DNA of 64,000 bases, taken from the NCBI RefSeq assembly GCF_014205115.1, contig NZ_JACHMW010000001.1, forward strand, positions 930,001 through 994,000, in the 5' to 3' direction. Position 1 is the stretch's first letter. Every line of letters starts with the position of its first letter. The stretch is from Micrococcus endophyticus. GTDB taxonomy: Bacteria; Actinomycetota; Actinomycetes; Actinomycetales; Micrococcaceae. The translations under genes were made by a program, and so were the position numbers. The notes under the pieces are model-generated. The model worked only from the letters and a program-made list of their open reading frames with translations. It ran no database searches and was not told the DNA's origin. Below, piece after piece: positions 45,086-53,798 of this stretch.

Positions 45086-45370
45086 ATGACCACCACCCCG
45101 ACGGCACACCGCCCTCTTCGAGCCCGCATGGGCACCGTCTTCGCCGCTGCGATGCTCGCCGTGGGCGGAACGGCTCTCGCGACACCTCCGCCTGCCGAGG
45201 CCGTCACCACGGTCGTCATCACGAATGGCAACTTCCACAACTGCACCAGCAGGATGAATTCCGAGATGAAGCTCTTCCGCATGGAGGGCTACACCGTGCG
45301 AATCGCCTACAAGTGCAAGTGGTTCGCCGACGCTCGCCGCTGGGAGGGCACGTTCTACGCCTCTCGGTGA
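45086..45370 (+). CDS. Small secreted cysteine-containing protein
   Basis: Encodes 94 residues. Residues 1-39 are a Sec signal peptide (core VFAAAMLAVGGTALA, ending AEA). The mature part is ~55 residues, basic and aromatic, with just two cysteines (Cys53 and Cys77), which could form one disulfide. It has lower GC than its neighbours. ATG at 45086 follows AAGGAAA. I recognise no family; it could be a small exported antimicrobial, a signalling peptide or an envelope factor. A bidirectional terminator follows. Confidence 0.7.
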   Translation: MTTTPTAHRPLRARMGTVFAAAMLAVGGTALATPPPAEAVTTVVITNGNFHNCTSRMNSEMKLFRMEGYTVRIAYKCKWFADARRWEGTFYASR

Positions 45371-45429
45371 GCCGATGGACCACGACCGGTGCTGACGGGA
45401 CGCCGAGGACCGGACCCCGGCAGGCCCGG

Positions 45430-45479
45430 ACACGACGACGGCCGCGCACCCCACCGGGGGTGTGCGGCCGTCGTCGTGT
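45430..45479. terminator. Bidirectional terminator
   Basis: A 23-bp stem with one mismatch (acacgacgacggccgcgcac...) and a short loop between the convergent small secreted protein gene and the Rv2466c-like gene. Confidence 0.85.
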
Positions 45480-45505
45480 GCGGGCCCCGCGGGCGGGGCG
45501 GAGGC

Positions 45506-46120
45506 TCAGTCGAACTGCGGGTCGGTGGTGCGGGCGCGCTTGATCTCGTAGAAGTACGGGTACTCGGCCAGGGCCACGGCGCCGTCGAAGATGCGCCCGG
45601 CCTCCTCGCCGCGCGGGATGCGGGTGAGCACCGGGCCGAAGAACGCGGTGCCGTTGAAGGACACCACCGGGGTGCCGACGTCGTTGCCCACGAGCTCCTC
45701 GGCGGCCCGCTGCTTCTCGCGCAGGCGCTCGTCCTCGGCGTCCGTCTGGGTGGCCGCGAGGATGGGGGCCGGGTCCAGGCCGAGGTCCTCGGCGGCGCCG
45801 GTGAGGGCCGCCTCGTAGTCCTTCTGGCCCTCGTTGTGGATGCGGGTGCCCAGGGCGGTGTACCACTCGGCCAGGCGCTCGGGGTGCTCGGCGCCCACGT
45901 GCTGGGTGCCGCGGCCGGGGATCAGGCCGCGGTCGGTGGAGCGGCGGTAGTCCTCGGGCAGGTCACGGCCCTCGTTGAGCATGTACAGGGACATCTGGTG
46001 GAACTTCACCTGGATGTCCCGGACCTTCTCCACCTCCAGGATCCACCGGGAGGTGATCCAGGCGAAGGGGCAGGTGGGGTCGAAGTAGAAGTCGACGACG
46101 GGCTGGGTGTTCTCGCTCAT
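45506..46120 (-). CDS. DsbA-fold oxidoreductase, Rv2466c family
   Basis: Encodes 204 residues closely patterned on mycobacterial Rv2466c, a mycothiol-dependent nitroreductase/mycoredoxin: FDPTCPFAWITSRWILEVEKVRDI, NEGRDLPEDYR, GNDVGTPVVSFNG, FFGPVLTRIPRGEEAG, ending DPQFD. The active site reads Cys17-Pro-Phe-Ala, so the second cysteine of the CPWC motif of Rv2466c is missing and a monothiol mechanism is expected. ATG at 46120; it lies downstream of clpX on the same strand, with a tandem repeat between. Confidence 0.85.
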   Translation of the reverse strand: MSENTQPVVDFYFDPTCPFAWITSRWILEVEKVRDIQVKFHQMSLYMLNEGRDLPEDYRRSTDRGLIPGRGTQHVGAEHPERLAEWYTALGTRIHNEGQKDYEAALTGAAEDLGLDPAPILAATQTDAEDERLREKQRAAEELVGNDVGTPVVSFNGTAFFGPVLTRIPRGEEAGRIFDGAVALAEYPYFYEIKRARTTDPQFD

Positions 46121-46140
46121 GCCTGGGCCAACCGGGCCGG

Positions 46141-46191
46141 CGGCCCGGGCATTCCCGGCGGGCGGCCCGGGCATTCCCGGCGGGCGGCCCG
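46141..46191. repeat. 22-bp tandem repeat between clpX and the Rv2466c-like gene
   Basis: Two full copies of cggcccgggcattcccggcg plus gg (46141-46162, 46163-46184) and 7 bases of a third; the last bases abut the clpX stop. Each unit contains a cccggg palindrome, so the RNA may fold. Confidence 0.75.
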
Positions 46192-47490
46192 TCAGGCGCT
46201 GCGGCCGCGGCGGCGGCGCTCGACCTCGGCGGGGATCAGCACGGGCTCGGCCTCGCCACGCACCGCCTCGCCGGAGATGACGACGGTGCCGACGTCCGTG
46301 CGCGAGGGCAGCTCGAACATGACCGGCTTCAGGACGTCCTCCATGATGGAGCGCAGCCCGCGGGCGCCGGTGCCCCGGGCCTCGGCCAGCTCCACGACGG
46401 CGTCCAGGGCCTCCGGCTCGAACTCCAGCTCCGCGCCGTCCATGAGGAACAGCTTCTGGTACTGCTTCAGCAGGGCGTTGTTCGGCTCGGTGAGCACCCG
46501 CACGAGCTGCTCGTGGGTGAGGTCCTCGACGGTGGTGATCACGGGCAGGCGGCCGATGAACTCGGGGATGAGGCCGAACTTGAGCAGGTCCTCGGGGCGC
46601 ACGTCCGCGTAGGAGACCTCGCCGGCGCCCAGGTGGTTGAGCGGGGCGCCGAAGCCGATGCCCTTGCGGCCGGCCCGGGAGCCGATGATCTCGTCCAGGC
46701 CCGCGAAGGCACCGGCCACGATGAACAGCACGTTGGACGTGTCGATCTGCAGGAACTCCTGGTGCGGGTGCTTGCGCCCGCCCTGCGGCGGCACGGAGGC
46801 GACCGTGCCCTCGAGGATCTTCAGCAGCGCCTGCTGCACGCCCTCTCCGGAGACGTCCCGGGTGATGGAGGGGTTCTCGGACTTGCGGGAGATCTTGTCG
46901 ATCTCGTCGATGTAGATGATCCCCTGCTCGGCCTTCTTGACGTCGTAGTCCGCGGCCTGGATCAGTTTGAGGAGGATGTTCTCCACGTCCTCGCCCACGT
47001 AGCCGGCCTCGGTGAGGCTCGTGGCGTCCGCGACGGCGAAGGGCACGTTCAGGCGGCGGGCCAGGGTCTGCGCGAGGTAGGTCTTGCCGGAGCCGGTGGG
47101 GCCCACCATGAGGATGTTGGACTTGCCCACCTCGACGTCCGCGAGGTCGTCCCGCTCGGTGAGCCGGTCCGCGAGGTCTCCCCCGCGCCCCTGCGGCCCC
47201 CGCACGCGCTTGTAGTGGTTGTAGACGGCCACGGCGAGGGAGCGCTTGGCAACCTCCTGGCCGATCACGTAGCCCTCGAGGTGGTCGAAGATCTCCTGCG
47301 GCGTGGGCAGGACCATCTCGTCCGAGTCCGCCGCCTCTCCGAGCTCCTCCTCGATGATCTCGTTGCAGAGCTCGATGCACTCGTCGCAGATGTACACGCC
47401 CGGCCCGGCGATGAGCTTGCGCACCTGCTTCTGGCTCTTCCCGCAGAACGAGCACTTGAGCAGGTCAGCGCTCTCTCCGATACGCGCCAT
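46192..47490 (-). CDS. clpX: ATP-dependent Clp protease ATPase subunit ClpX
   Basis: Encodes 432 residues. ClpX unfolds substrates for ClpP. The N-terminal zinc domain has Cys13, Cys16, Cys35 and Cys38; AAA+ motifs follow: [12 protein letters not shown] (Walker A), [10 protein letters not shown] (Walker B), the GYVGEDVE pore loop, the IGF loop GIGFGAP contacting ClpP, and sensor 2 [12 protein letters not shown] at 47490 begins the zinc domain. It is transcribed separately from clpP by the hairpin between them. Confidence 0.97.
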   Translation of the reverse strand: MARIGESADLLKCSFCGKSQKQVRKLIAGPGVYICDECIELCNEIIEEELGEAADSDEMVLPTPQEIFDHLEGYVIGQEVAKRSLAVAVYNHYKRVRGPQGRGGDLADRLTERDDLADVEVGKSNILMVGPTGSGKTYLAQTLARRLNVPFAVADATSLTEAGYVGEDVENILLKLIQAADYDVKKAEQGIIYIDEIDKISRKSENPSITRDVSGEGVQQALLKILEGTVASVPPQGGRKHPHQEFLQIDTSNVLFIVAGAFAGLDEIIGSRAGRKGIGFGAPLNHLGAGEVSYADVRPEDLLKFGLIPEFIGRLPVITTVEDLTHEQLVRVLTEPNNALLKQYQKLFLMDGAELEFEPEALDAVVELAEARGTGARGLRSIMEDVLKPVMFELPSRTDVGTVVISGEAVRGEAEPVLIPAEVERRRRGRSA

Positions 47491-47610
47491 GATGGGGGTC
47501 TCCTCGAGGGCAGGGGCGGGGACGTGCACCCCGATGCGGGGGACGTCGCTGACAGATCCCGTCCAGCATACGGGCGCGGGCGGACACGTTAAGGGACCGG
47601 GTCCCGGAGA

Positions 47611-47657
47611 GTCCGCGAGGGGCCCGGCCGCGACGCGCGCGACGGGGCCCCTCGGAC
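47611..47657 (-). terminator. Hairpin between clpP2 and clpX
   Basis: Stem gtccgaggggccc-type with a ~20-base loop shortly beyond the clpP2 stop; suggests clpX has its own promoter in the 47491-47610 stretch. Confidence 0.6.
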
Positions 47658-47671
47658 GGGAGCGGCGGGGA

Positions 47672-48337
47672 TCAGCCCGCGGGGCGGGTGATCTTGCGGG
47701 AGGCCAGGACCTCGTCCACGAGGCCGTACTCGAGGGCCTGCTCCGCCGAGAGGAACTTGTCCCGGTCGATGTCCCGGGAGACCTCCTCCGGGGTGCGGTT
47801 CGTGAGCGAGGCCAGGGTCTGCTCCATCCACACGCGCATGCGGTTGATCTCCTGGGCCTGGATCTCCAGGTCCGTGGCGGTGCCGCGGTCGCCCTGCATG
47901 GCGGGCTGGTGGATGAGCACGCGCGCGTTGGGCAGCGCGAGGCGCTTGCCGGGGGCGCCGGCGGCCAGCAGGACCGCCGCGGCAGAGGCCGCCTGGCCCA
48001 GGCACACGGTCTGCACCTCGGGACGGATGAACTGCATCGTGTCGTAGATGGCCGTCATGGCGGTGAAGGAGCCGCCCGGCGAGTTGATGTAGAGCGTGAT
48101 GTCGCGCTCGGAGTCCATGGCCTCCAGCACGAGCAGCTGCGCCATGACGTCGTCCGCGGACGCGTCGTCCACCTGGGAGCCGAGGAACACGATGCGGTCC
48201 TCGAACAGCTTGGCGTAGGGGTCCTGGCGCTTGAAGCCGTAGGGGGTGCGCTCCTCGAACTGCGGGAGGATGTAGCGCGCGTCGGGCGTCGGCATGCTGG
48301 GGGTCCCGGTGGGGAGCCCGGCGGGGAACTGGGTCAT
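47672..48337 (-). CDS. clpP2: ATP-dependent Clp protease proteolytic subunit ClpP2
   Basis: Encodes 221 residues. The serine protease triad is visible: Ser118 in [11 protein letters not shown], His143 in VLIHQP and an Asp in SRDIDRDKF. The N-terminal ~30 residues are longer than in ClpP1. ClpP1 and ClpP2 of actinobacteria assemble into a mixed barrel. ATG at 48337 follows GAGGAG; it is 40 bp downstream of clpP1. Confidence 0.95.
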   Translation of the reverse strand: MTQFPAGLPTGTPSMPTPDARYILPQFEERTPYGFKRQDPYAKLFEDRIVFLGSQVDDASADDVMAQLLVLEAMDSERDITLYINSPGGSFTAMTAIYDTMQFIRPEVQTVCLGQAASAAAVLLAAGAPGKRLALPNARVLIHQPAMQGDRGTATDLEIQAQEINRMRVWMEQTLASLTNRTPEEVSRDIDRDKFLSAEQALEYGLVDEVLASRKITRPAG

Positions 48338-48377
48338 TCTTGGTCTCCTCGAGAGTCTCTGGGCGGTCCGGGCGGGC

Positions 48378-48992
48378 TCAGCCCTGGACGCCGCCGCCGC
48401 CGGTCACGGACGCGGCGCGGTCGGCGATGTGGTCGATGAAGCCGTACTCGAGGGCCTCCTTCGCGGTGAACCACTTGTCCCGCGCGTTGTCCTCGAGGAT
48501 GGTCTCCACGGACTGGCCGGTCTGCTCGGCGGTGAGCTCCGCCATGACCTGCTTCATGTGCAGGATGAGCTGGGCCTGGATGCGGATGTCCGACTCGGTG
48601 CCGCCGATGCCGCCCGAGGGCTGGTGCATCAGGACGCGGGCGTGGGGGGTGGCGTAGCGCTTGCCCTTGGTGCCGGAGGCCAGCAGGAACTGGCCCATGG
48701 AGGCGGCGAGGCCGGTGGCCACGGTGACCACGTCGTTCGGGATGTACTGCATCGTGTCGTAGATCGCCATGCCCGCGGTGACGGAGCCGCCCGGGGAGTT
48801 GATGTACAGGTAGATGTCCTTCTCGGGGTCCTCGGCCGAGAGCAGGAGCAGCTGCGAGCAGATCGCGTTGGCGTTGTCGTCGCGGACGTCCTCGCCGAGC
48901 CAGACGATGCGGGACTTCAGCAGCTGGGTGTAGAGGAAATCCTCGCGCTGCGCCGGGTCCACCGAACGCATGCTGGGGGTGATGTCGGTCAT
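48378..48992 (-). CDS. clpP1: ATP-dependent Clp protease proteolytic subunit ClpP1
   Basis: Encodes 204 residues with Ser98 ([10 protein letters not shown]) and His123 (VLMHQPSGG) of the triad and the Asp in NARDKWF. First gene of the clpP1-clpP2 pair. An adjacent GTG at 48995 is an alternative start. A ClgR-like site lies about 130 bp upstream, so induction under envelope or proteolytic stress is likely. Confidence 0.96.
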   Translation of the reverse strand: MTDITPSMRSVDPAQREDFLYTQLLKSRIVWLGEDVRDDNANAICSQLLLLSAEDPEKDIYLYINSPGGSVTAGMAIYDTMQYIPNDVVTVATGLAASMGQFLLASGTKGKRYATPHARVLMHQPSGGIGGTESDIRIQAQLILHMKQVMAELTAEQTGQSVETILEDNARDKWFTAKEALEYGFIDHIADRAASVTGGGGVQG

Positions 48993-49076
48993 CACTTCCG
49001 CCTTCCTGTCGAGATGTCCACGGGCCTGTCGGCCGGCCGCGGCTCGCGCGGGCGGACGGGTCCCTGATCGAGTCCG

Positions 49077-49082
49077 AGACTA
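49077..49082 (-). promoter_or_regulatory. -10 box of clpP1-clpP2
   Basis: TAGTCT on the minus strand, about 85 bases before the ATG; the -35 region is poor, as expected for an activator-dependent promoter. Confidence 0.4.
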
Positions 49083-49120
49083 GTCGGGCGCCCCGGCCCT
49101 CGGGCGAGCGCCGGCGTCGT

Positions 49121-49133
49121 TTCGCTGTTGGCG
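49121..49133 (-). promoter_or_regulatory. ClgR-like operator upstream of clpP1
   Basis: The minus strand reads CGCCAACAGCGAA, which fits the core of the corynebacterial ClgR consensus CGCYNANRGCGWW. Its centre is about 55 bases upstream of the predicted transcription start, right for an activator. ClgR drives clpP1P2 in Corynebacterium, Streptomyces and Mycobacterium. The clgR gene itself is not in this window. Confidence 0.6.
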
Positions 49134-49160
49134 CAGGTTGGCGCGGCGCCCGCCCCGGGG

Positions 49161-49206
49161 ACGACGACGGCGCCCCCGGCTCTCGGACCGGGGGCGCCGT
49201 CGTCGT
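49161..49206. terminator. Terminator after the trigger factor gene
   Basis: A perfect 19-bp stem (acgacgacggcgcccccgg / complement) with an 8-base loop, 31 bp beyond the tig stop. Confidence 0.85.
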
Positions 49207-49236
49207 GGTCGGCGGGGTGCTCCCCCGCCGGGCGGA

Positions 49237-50694
49237 TCAGGCCTGCTCGGACGCCTCGGCGTCGTCGGCCTTCTCCTCGGCCTTCTTCTTGGCCGGGGCC
49301 TTCTTGGCGGCCGGCTTCTTGGCGGCGGCCTTCTTGGCCGGCTTCTCCTCGGCCTCGGCCGGGTCGGCGCCCTCGGCCTCGGCGTCGAGGGCCTCCTGGC
49401 CGCCCGGGGTCACGAAGGCCTTGAGGTCCACGGCCTTGCCGTCGGTGTCGGTGACCTCGGCGAACTCGAGGACCTTGGCGAGCGCCTTGCGGCGGCGGAC
49501 CTCGCCCATGATCATCGGGATCTGGCCGCCCTGGTCGAGCATCATGGCGAACTGGTTCGGGTCCATGCCGTACTCGGAGGAGGTGGCGATGATGTACTCG
49601 ATCAGCTCGCCCTGGTCGACGGTGACCTCCTCGGCCTCGGCGACCTCGTCCAGGATGACCTCGTTGGCGAACGCCTCGCGGGTGTTGGCCTCGAGCTCGG
49701 CGCGGTGCTCCGGCGTGTCGTGGTCGTCCCCCGCGGCGTGGCCGCCGGCGGAGAAGTGCTGCTCGACCTGCTCGGTGATCACGCCGTCCGGCACGGGCAC
49801 CTCGACCAGCTTGGCGAGCTCGGCGAGCACCTTGTCGCGGGCCTCGACGCCCTGGCGGTTGACGGCGTCCTCGGCGGCCTGCTTCTTCAGGTCCTCCTTG
49901 AGCTCGTCGATGGTGTCGAACTCGGATGCCAGCTGGGCGAACTCGTCGTCGGCCTCGGGCAGCTCGCGCTCCTTGACGGCGGTCAGCTCGAGCTTGACCA
50001 CGGCGGTCTTTCCGTCGTGCTCGCCGCCGTTGAGGGTGGACTCGAAGGTGGCGTCCTCGCCCGCGGAGAGGCCGTCGAGGGCCTCGTCGATGCCCTCGAG
50101 CATGGTGCCGGCCCCGACCTGGTAGGACAGGCCCTCGGCCTGGTCCACCTGCTCACCGTCCACGGAGGCGGTGAGGTTCATGGTGACGAAGTCGTCCTGG
50201 GCGGCCGGGCGGTCCACGTCCTTGAGCGAGCCGAAGCGGGAGCGCAGGGCGTCGAGGGCCTTCTGCTCGTCCTCCTCGGTGGCCTTCGCCGGCTCCACGG
50301 TGACCTTGAGGCCCTTGTAGTCGGGCAGCTCGATGGTGGGGCGCACGTCGAACTCGGCGGTGAAGACGACCGGGCCCTCGGCGTTCTCGGAGTCCGGGGT
50401 GGCGGTCACGTCCACCTCGGGGCGGGAGATGGGGGTGAGCTCGGCCTCGGAGATGGCGGCGGAGAACCAGGTGTTCAGGCCCTCGTTGACGGCCTGGTCC
50501 ACCACGGCCTCGCGGCCGAAGCGCTGCTCGATCAGGCGCGCGGGGATCTTGCCCTTGCGGAAGCCGGGGATCTGCACCTGGTTGGCGATGTCCTTGTACG
50601 CCTTGTCCAGGGACGGCTTCACCTCCTCGAACGGCACCTCGACGTTCAGCTTGACGCGGGTCGGGCTGAGGTTCTCTGCGGTGGACTTGACCAC
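49237..50694 (-). CDS. tig: Trigger factor (ribosome-bound chaperone)
   Basis: Encodes 485 residues. The N-terminal ribosome-binding domain has the signature [20 protein letters not shown]; the FKBP-like peptidyl-prolyl isomerase domain lies near 165-250 ([18 protein letters not shown]); the helical chaperone domain follows. The last ~50 residues are an Ala/Lys/Glu-rich tail with repeated AKK units, like a histone-type extension, common in related actinobacteria. GTG at 50694 with GGAG upstream gives the normal N-terminus. tRNA-Pro lies 45 bp upstream on the same strand. Confidence 0.96.
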   Translation of the reverse strand: MVKSTAENLSPTRVKLNVEVPFEEVKPSLDKAYKDIANQVQIPGFRKGKIPARLIEQRFGREAVVDQAVNEGLNTWFSAAISEAELTPISRPEVDVTATPDSENAEGPVVFTAEFDVRPTIELPDYKGLKVTVEPAKATEEDEQKALDALRSRFGSLKDVDRPAAQDDFVTMNLTASVDGEQVDQAEGLSYQVGAGTMLEGIDEALDGLSAGEDATFESTLNGGEHDGKTAVVKLELTAVKERELPEADDEFAQLASEFDTIDELKEDLKKQAAEDAVNRQGVEARDKVLAELAKLVEVPVPDGVITEQVEQHFSAGGHAAGDDHDTPEHRAELEANTREAFANEVILDEVAEAEEVTVDQGELIEYIIATSSEYGMDPNQFAMMLDQGGQIPMIMGEVRRRKALAKVLEFAEVTDTDGKAVDLKAFVTPGGQEALDAEAEGADPAEAEEKPAKKAAAKKPAAKKAPAKKKAEEKADDAEASEQA

Positions 50695-50739
50695 GGATGG
50701 CTCCTGTTGCTGCTGGTGGGTTGATGTCTTGACGTCGAG

Positions 50740-50813
50740 TCGGGGTGACAGGATTTGAACCTGCGGCCTCACGCTCCCAAAGCGCGCGCTCTACCAAGCT
50801 GAGCTACACCCCG
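50740..50813 (-). tRNA. tRNA-Pro (anticodon TGG)
   Basis: 74 nt. Acceptor CGGGGTG pairs with CACCCCG, D-arm GCTCAGCTTGGTAGAGC, anticodon loop TTTGGGA giving TGG, T-arm CAGGTTCAAATCCTG. CCA is not encoded. It is directly upstream of tig. Confidence 0.96.
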
Positions 50814-50894
50814 CGGTCGTCCCCGACGCCGGCGGGGTGCGCGGTGGATGCTCGCGGGCACCCGAGGCACTGCCCGAGGGCAGACTGTGGAATC

Positions 50895-51821
50895 CTAGCG
50901 CGCCGCGCCGTCGGGCGCGAAAACTCGCGGGTCGGGGGCGGGCACGTCGACGGCGGGTCGGCGGCCCGTGAACCCGTCCATCGTGTCGTTCACGCCCATC
51001 AGGTCCATCGCCCGGTCGAAGACGGGGGTCGGCAGGGCGCGCAGCGGCGCGAGGAGTCCGACGGCGCGGGGCAGCGGCAGGCGGGTGCGGCCGGCCTCGA
51101 CGGCGTCCAGCACCTGCTCGGCGACCTCCTCCTGCCGCAGCACGGGCAGCAGCCACGGGATGCGGGAGCGCACGCCGTCGAACATCCCGGTGTCGATGTA
51201 GAAGGGGCACACGGCCAGGGCGGTGACGGCGCTGCCGTCCTTGCGCAGCTCGGCGGACAGGGACTCCGCGAAGCCGACGGCGGCGTGCTTGGTGGCGGAG
51301 TAGTCGGTCTGGCGGGCGACCCCGACGAGGCCCGCGGCCGAGGCGATCACGACGACGGCGCCGCGGTCCCGGGCCTTCATACCCGGCAGCACGGCGCGGG
51401 TCAGCCAGTAGGGGGCGAGCGCGTTGACATCGAAGGTGCGGCGGATGCCCTCCTCCGTGGCGTCCTCGAGGCGGGCGCCGGTGACGACCCCCGCGTTGTT
51501 CACGGCCACGTCCACCGCCCCGGCGCGGGCGGCCGCCGCCTCGACGGCCGCGGCGTCCGTGACGTCCACGCGCTCCGCGACGGCCTCCGCGCCCAGGGCG
51601 CGCGCCTCGGCGGCGACGGCCTCGGCGGCGGACAGGTCCAGGTCCCAGACGACCACGCGGGCGGCGCCCCGGCGAGCGGCGCCGAGGGCCATGAGCCGGC
51701 CGATGCCGGAGGCCCCGCCGGTGATCAGCACGGTGCTCCCCCGCAGCGGCAGCCGGCGACGGCGCGGGAGGGCCCCGGCGAGGGCGCGGAGGGCGGGGCG
51801 CGGAGTCCTGGAGCGGGGCAT
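50895..51821 (-). CDS. Short-chain dehydrogenase/reductase
   Basis: Encodes 308 residues, SDR family with STVLITGGASGIGRLMAL (cofactor loop), VNNAGVV, and the catalytic IASAAG...YSATKHAAVG. After the Rossmann core a ~90-residue C-terminal part (VCPFYIDTGMFDGV, LPTPVFDRAMDLMGVNDTMDGF) matches SDRs of the retinol/17-beta-hydroxysteroid-like subgroup. A ~28-residue basic N-terminus may associate with membrane. Substrate unknown. Confidence 0.85.
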   Translation of the reverse strand: MPRSRTPRPALRALAGALPRRRRLPLRGSTVLITGGASGIGRLMALGAARRGAARVVVWDLDLSAAEAVAAEARALGAEAVAERVDVTDAAAVEAAAARAGAVDVAVNNAGVVTGARLEDATEEGIRRTFDVNALAPYWLTRAVLPGMKARDRGAVVVIASAAGLVGVARQTDYSATKHAAVGFAESLSAELRKDGSAVTALAVCPFYIDTGMFDGVRSRIPWLLPVLRQEEVAEQVLDAVEAGRTRLPLPRAVGLLAPLRALPTPVFDRAMDLMGVNDTMDGFTGRRPAVDVPAPDPRVFAPDGAAR

Positions 51822-51899
51822 GGGGCCTCCTGGTCCACGGCCGGCGGGAGGCGCCGTGGTAGTGTGTCAGCCGCTGGTCCGCGCCGTGCGCGGGCCTGC

Positions 51900-51973
51900 G
51901 GGGATGTAGCTCAATGGTAGAGCCCCAGTCTTCCAAACTGGCTACGCGGGTTCGATTCCCGTCATCCCCTCCA
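51900..51973 (+). tRNA. tRNA-Gly (anticodon TCC), CCA encoded
   Basis: Acceptor GGGGATG pairs with CATCCCC; D-arm GCTCAATGGTAGAGC; anticodon loop CTTCCAA giving TCC; T-arm CGGGTTCGATTCCCG. The sequence continues T-CCA, so the 3' CCA at 51971-51973 is encoded, unlike the other tRNAs here. Confidence 0.96.
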
Positions 51974-51980
51974 CCATCCG

Positions 51981-52017
51981 GAGCCGGGTCGTCGCCGAGA
52001 GAGCGACGGCCCGGCTC
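51981..52017 (+). terminator. Terminator after tRNA-Gly
   Basis: Stem gagccgggtcgtcgc paired with gcgacggcccggctc (one mismatch), 7-base loop, 7 bp beyond the tRNA. Confidence 0.8.
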
Positions 52018-52080
52018 TCGGCTTTCCCGGGGGTCGTCATGCCGACGTCGGCCCCGGCCCCGCACTGCGCCGGAGCCGTT

Positions 52081-52130
52081 CGGATCGACGGAAACGGCCC
52101 GGATCGACGGCCGTTCCGTCGATCCGGGCC
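52081..52130. terminator. Palindromic hairpin between tRNA-Gly and nei
   Basis: A perfect 15-bp stem (ggcccggatcgacgg, 52096-52110, with 52116-52130) and 5-base loop; a further copy of cggatcgacgg lies at 52081-52091. Probably the terminator of nei on the minus strand; the extra copy suggests repeat origin. Confidence 0.6.
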
Positions 52131-52187
52131 ATGTGCGTCGATCCGCCGGGTAGGGGCTCCGACCCGGCACGCCGGCACCTCCGCGCG

Positions 52188-53099
52188 TCAGCGCTGGCAG
52201 ACCGTGCAGCGGTACAGCTTGCGGGCGGCCATCTCCTCCACCACGATCGCGTCCTGCCCGCACACCAGGCAGGGGCTCCCCTGCCGCTGGTACACGTAGT
52301 TCGCGTGCTCGGGCCACGCCTGCTCCGCGGGCACGCCGGGGCGGTGCTCGGGCCGGGTCGTCACGATCCGTCCCAGGCGCACGCCCTCCCGCATCAGCTC
52401 CGCGTTGTCCGACCAGAGCCCCCGGAGCACCTCGCGCGGCACGTCGTTCGACGGACGCCACGGGTCCAGCCCGGCGCGGAACAGCGCCTCGGCGCGGAAG
52501 ATGTTGCCGATCCCGCCGACGGCGGCCTGGTCCATGAGGACCGTGCCGATCGGCCGGCGTGTGCGGCCGGCGAGGTCGAGGAAGGGCGCGGGGTCGTCGT
52601 CGTTGAGCGGGTCCGGGCCCAGCTTCGCGACGACGTCGCTCGCCTCCGCCGGCGTGAGCAGTCGGCACGTGCTCGCGCCGATCAGGTCGGCCCAGCCGTG
52701 CTCGGCGCGCACGCGCAGCCGCACGGTGGGGACCGGCGGCGGCGGGAGCACCCAGCCGTCGTCGTCCCGGTCGGGCTCGGCGGCCGCGGCGCCGTCGGCG
52801 TGGACCTCGCGCTCCCCGATCCGGCGGGGCGCGCCGATCGAGGAGGCGGCGTCGAACCGCTCGTCGCCGCCGAAGCTCCAGGCCCCGTACATGCCCAGGT
52901 GCACGTTGAGCACGTGCCCGTCCGCGAGGTCGGCGAAGAAGTGCTTGCCGTGCGCGCGGGCGGCCTCGAGGACCTGCCCGTCCATGCGCGCGGCGCCCTC
53001 GGTGAAGCGCCCCTGCGGACTCGTGGTGCGGATCCGGCGGCCGCCGAAGACGTCGGTGAACTGGCGCGCGAGACGGTGGACGGAGTGGCCCTCAGGCAC
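52188..53099 (-). CDS. nei: Endonuclease VIII / Fpg-family DNA glycosylase
   Basis: Encodes 303 residues of a base-excision repair glycosylase that removes oxidised bases and cuts at abasic sites. The catalytic N-terminus is MPEGHSVHRLA (Pro2, Glu3); the helix-two-turn-helix GTVLMDQAAVGGIGNIFRAE and the zinc finger CLVCGQD...LYRCTVCQR complete the family. The H-S-V-H-R start is typical of actinobacterial Nei2-type enzymes. GTG at 53099 directly abuts the rpiB stop. Confidence 0.93.
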   Translation of the reverse strand: MPEGHSVHRLARQFTDVFGGRRIRTTSPQGRFTEGAARMDGQVLEAARAHGKHFFADLADGHVLNVHLGMYGAWSFGGDERFDAASSIGAPRRIGEREVHADGAAAAEPDRDDDGWVLPPPPVPTVRLRVRAEHGWADLIGASTCRLLTPAEASDVVAKLGPDPLNDDDPAPFLDLAGRTRRPIGTVLMDQAAVGGIGNIFRAEALFRAGLDPWRPSNDVPREVLRGLWSDNAELMREGVRLGRIVTTRPEHRPGVPAEQAWPEHANYVYQRQGSPCLVCGQDAIVVEEMAARKLYRCTVCQR

Positions 53100-53573
53100 T
53101 CACATCAGCACCTCTCCGGTGGTCTCGTAGTGTGCGATCTTCCCGATGCGGCGCACGTGGCGCTCGTCCCGGGAGAACGGTTCGGCCAGGAACGCCTCGA
53201 TGAGCTCGGTGGCCTCCTCGAGCGAGTGCTGGCGGCCGCCGACGGCGACGACGTTGGCGTCGTTGTGCTCGCGCGCCAGCTTGGCCGTGTCCAGGTTCCA
53301 GGCCAGGGCGGCGCGGACGCCGGCCACCTTGTTCGCGGCGATCTGCTCGCCGTTGCCGGAGCCGCCGAGCACGATGCCCAGCGAGTCCAGGCCCTTCTCC
53401 CGGTCCGCCACCACGGCGCGGGCGGCGTTGATGCAGAAGCCCGGGTAGTCGTCCAGCGCGTCGTACTCCTCGGGGCCGTGGTCCACCATCTCGTAGCCCT
53501 TCCCGCGCAGGTGCTCGACGAGGTGGGCGGACAGCTCCATGCCGGCGTGGTCGGTGGCGATGTGGACGCGCAT
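53100..53573 (-). CDS. rpiB: Ribose-5-phosphate isomerase B
   Basis: Encodes 157 residues, interconverting ribose 5-phosphate and ribulose 5-phosphate. N-terminal RVHIATDHAGMELSAHL and the phosphate loop VLGGSGNGEQIAANK match the mycobacterial-type enzyme, in which a Glu in GNGEQ acts as catalytic base in place of the Cys of the E. coli form. ATG at 53573. Linked with nei as one unit. Confidence 0.94.
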   Translation of the reverse strand: MRVHIATDHAGMELSAHLVEHLRGKGYEMVDHGPEEYDALDDYPGFCINAARAVVADREKGLDSLGIVLGGSGNGEQIAANKVAGVRAALAWNLDTAKLAREHNDANVVAVGGRQHSLEEATELIEAFLAEPFSRDERHVRRIGKIAHYETTGEVLM

Positions 53574-53798
53574 GCTTCAGGCTCCTGTTCGGCGGGGTCG
53601 GCGGGACGCCCCCATCGTACTGACGGCGCAGGCGCCGGCACCGACGCAGCCCCGCCGGGCTCCGCGTCGCGCCGGGCGCGTCCGCCGCCTGTGACACCAT
53701 GGGCGGGCGACGTGAGCCGGGGCACACCCGCCCCGCGCCGTCGTCGTGCACCCCGCCGTCCGCGGGGCCCGTCCCCCGCCGATCCCCCTGGAGGTTCC

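Noticed and set aside
52131-53798. Upstream extension of the pepN frame giving 1435 codons
   Set aside because: The extra 556 codons are antisense to nei and rpiB; the real start is the GTG at 53799 with a ribosome binding site.
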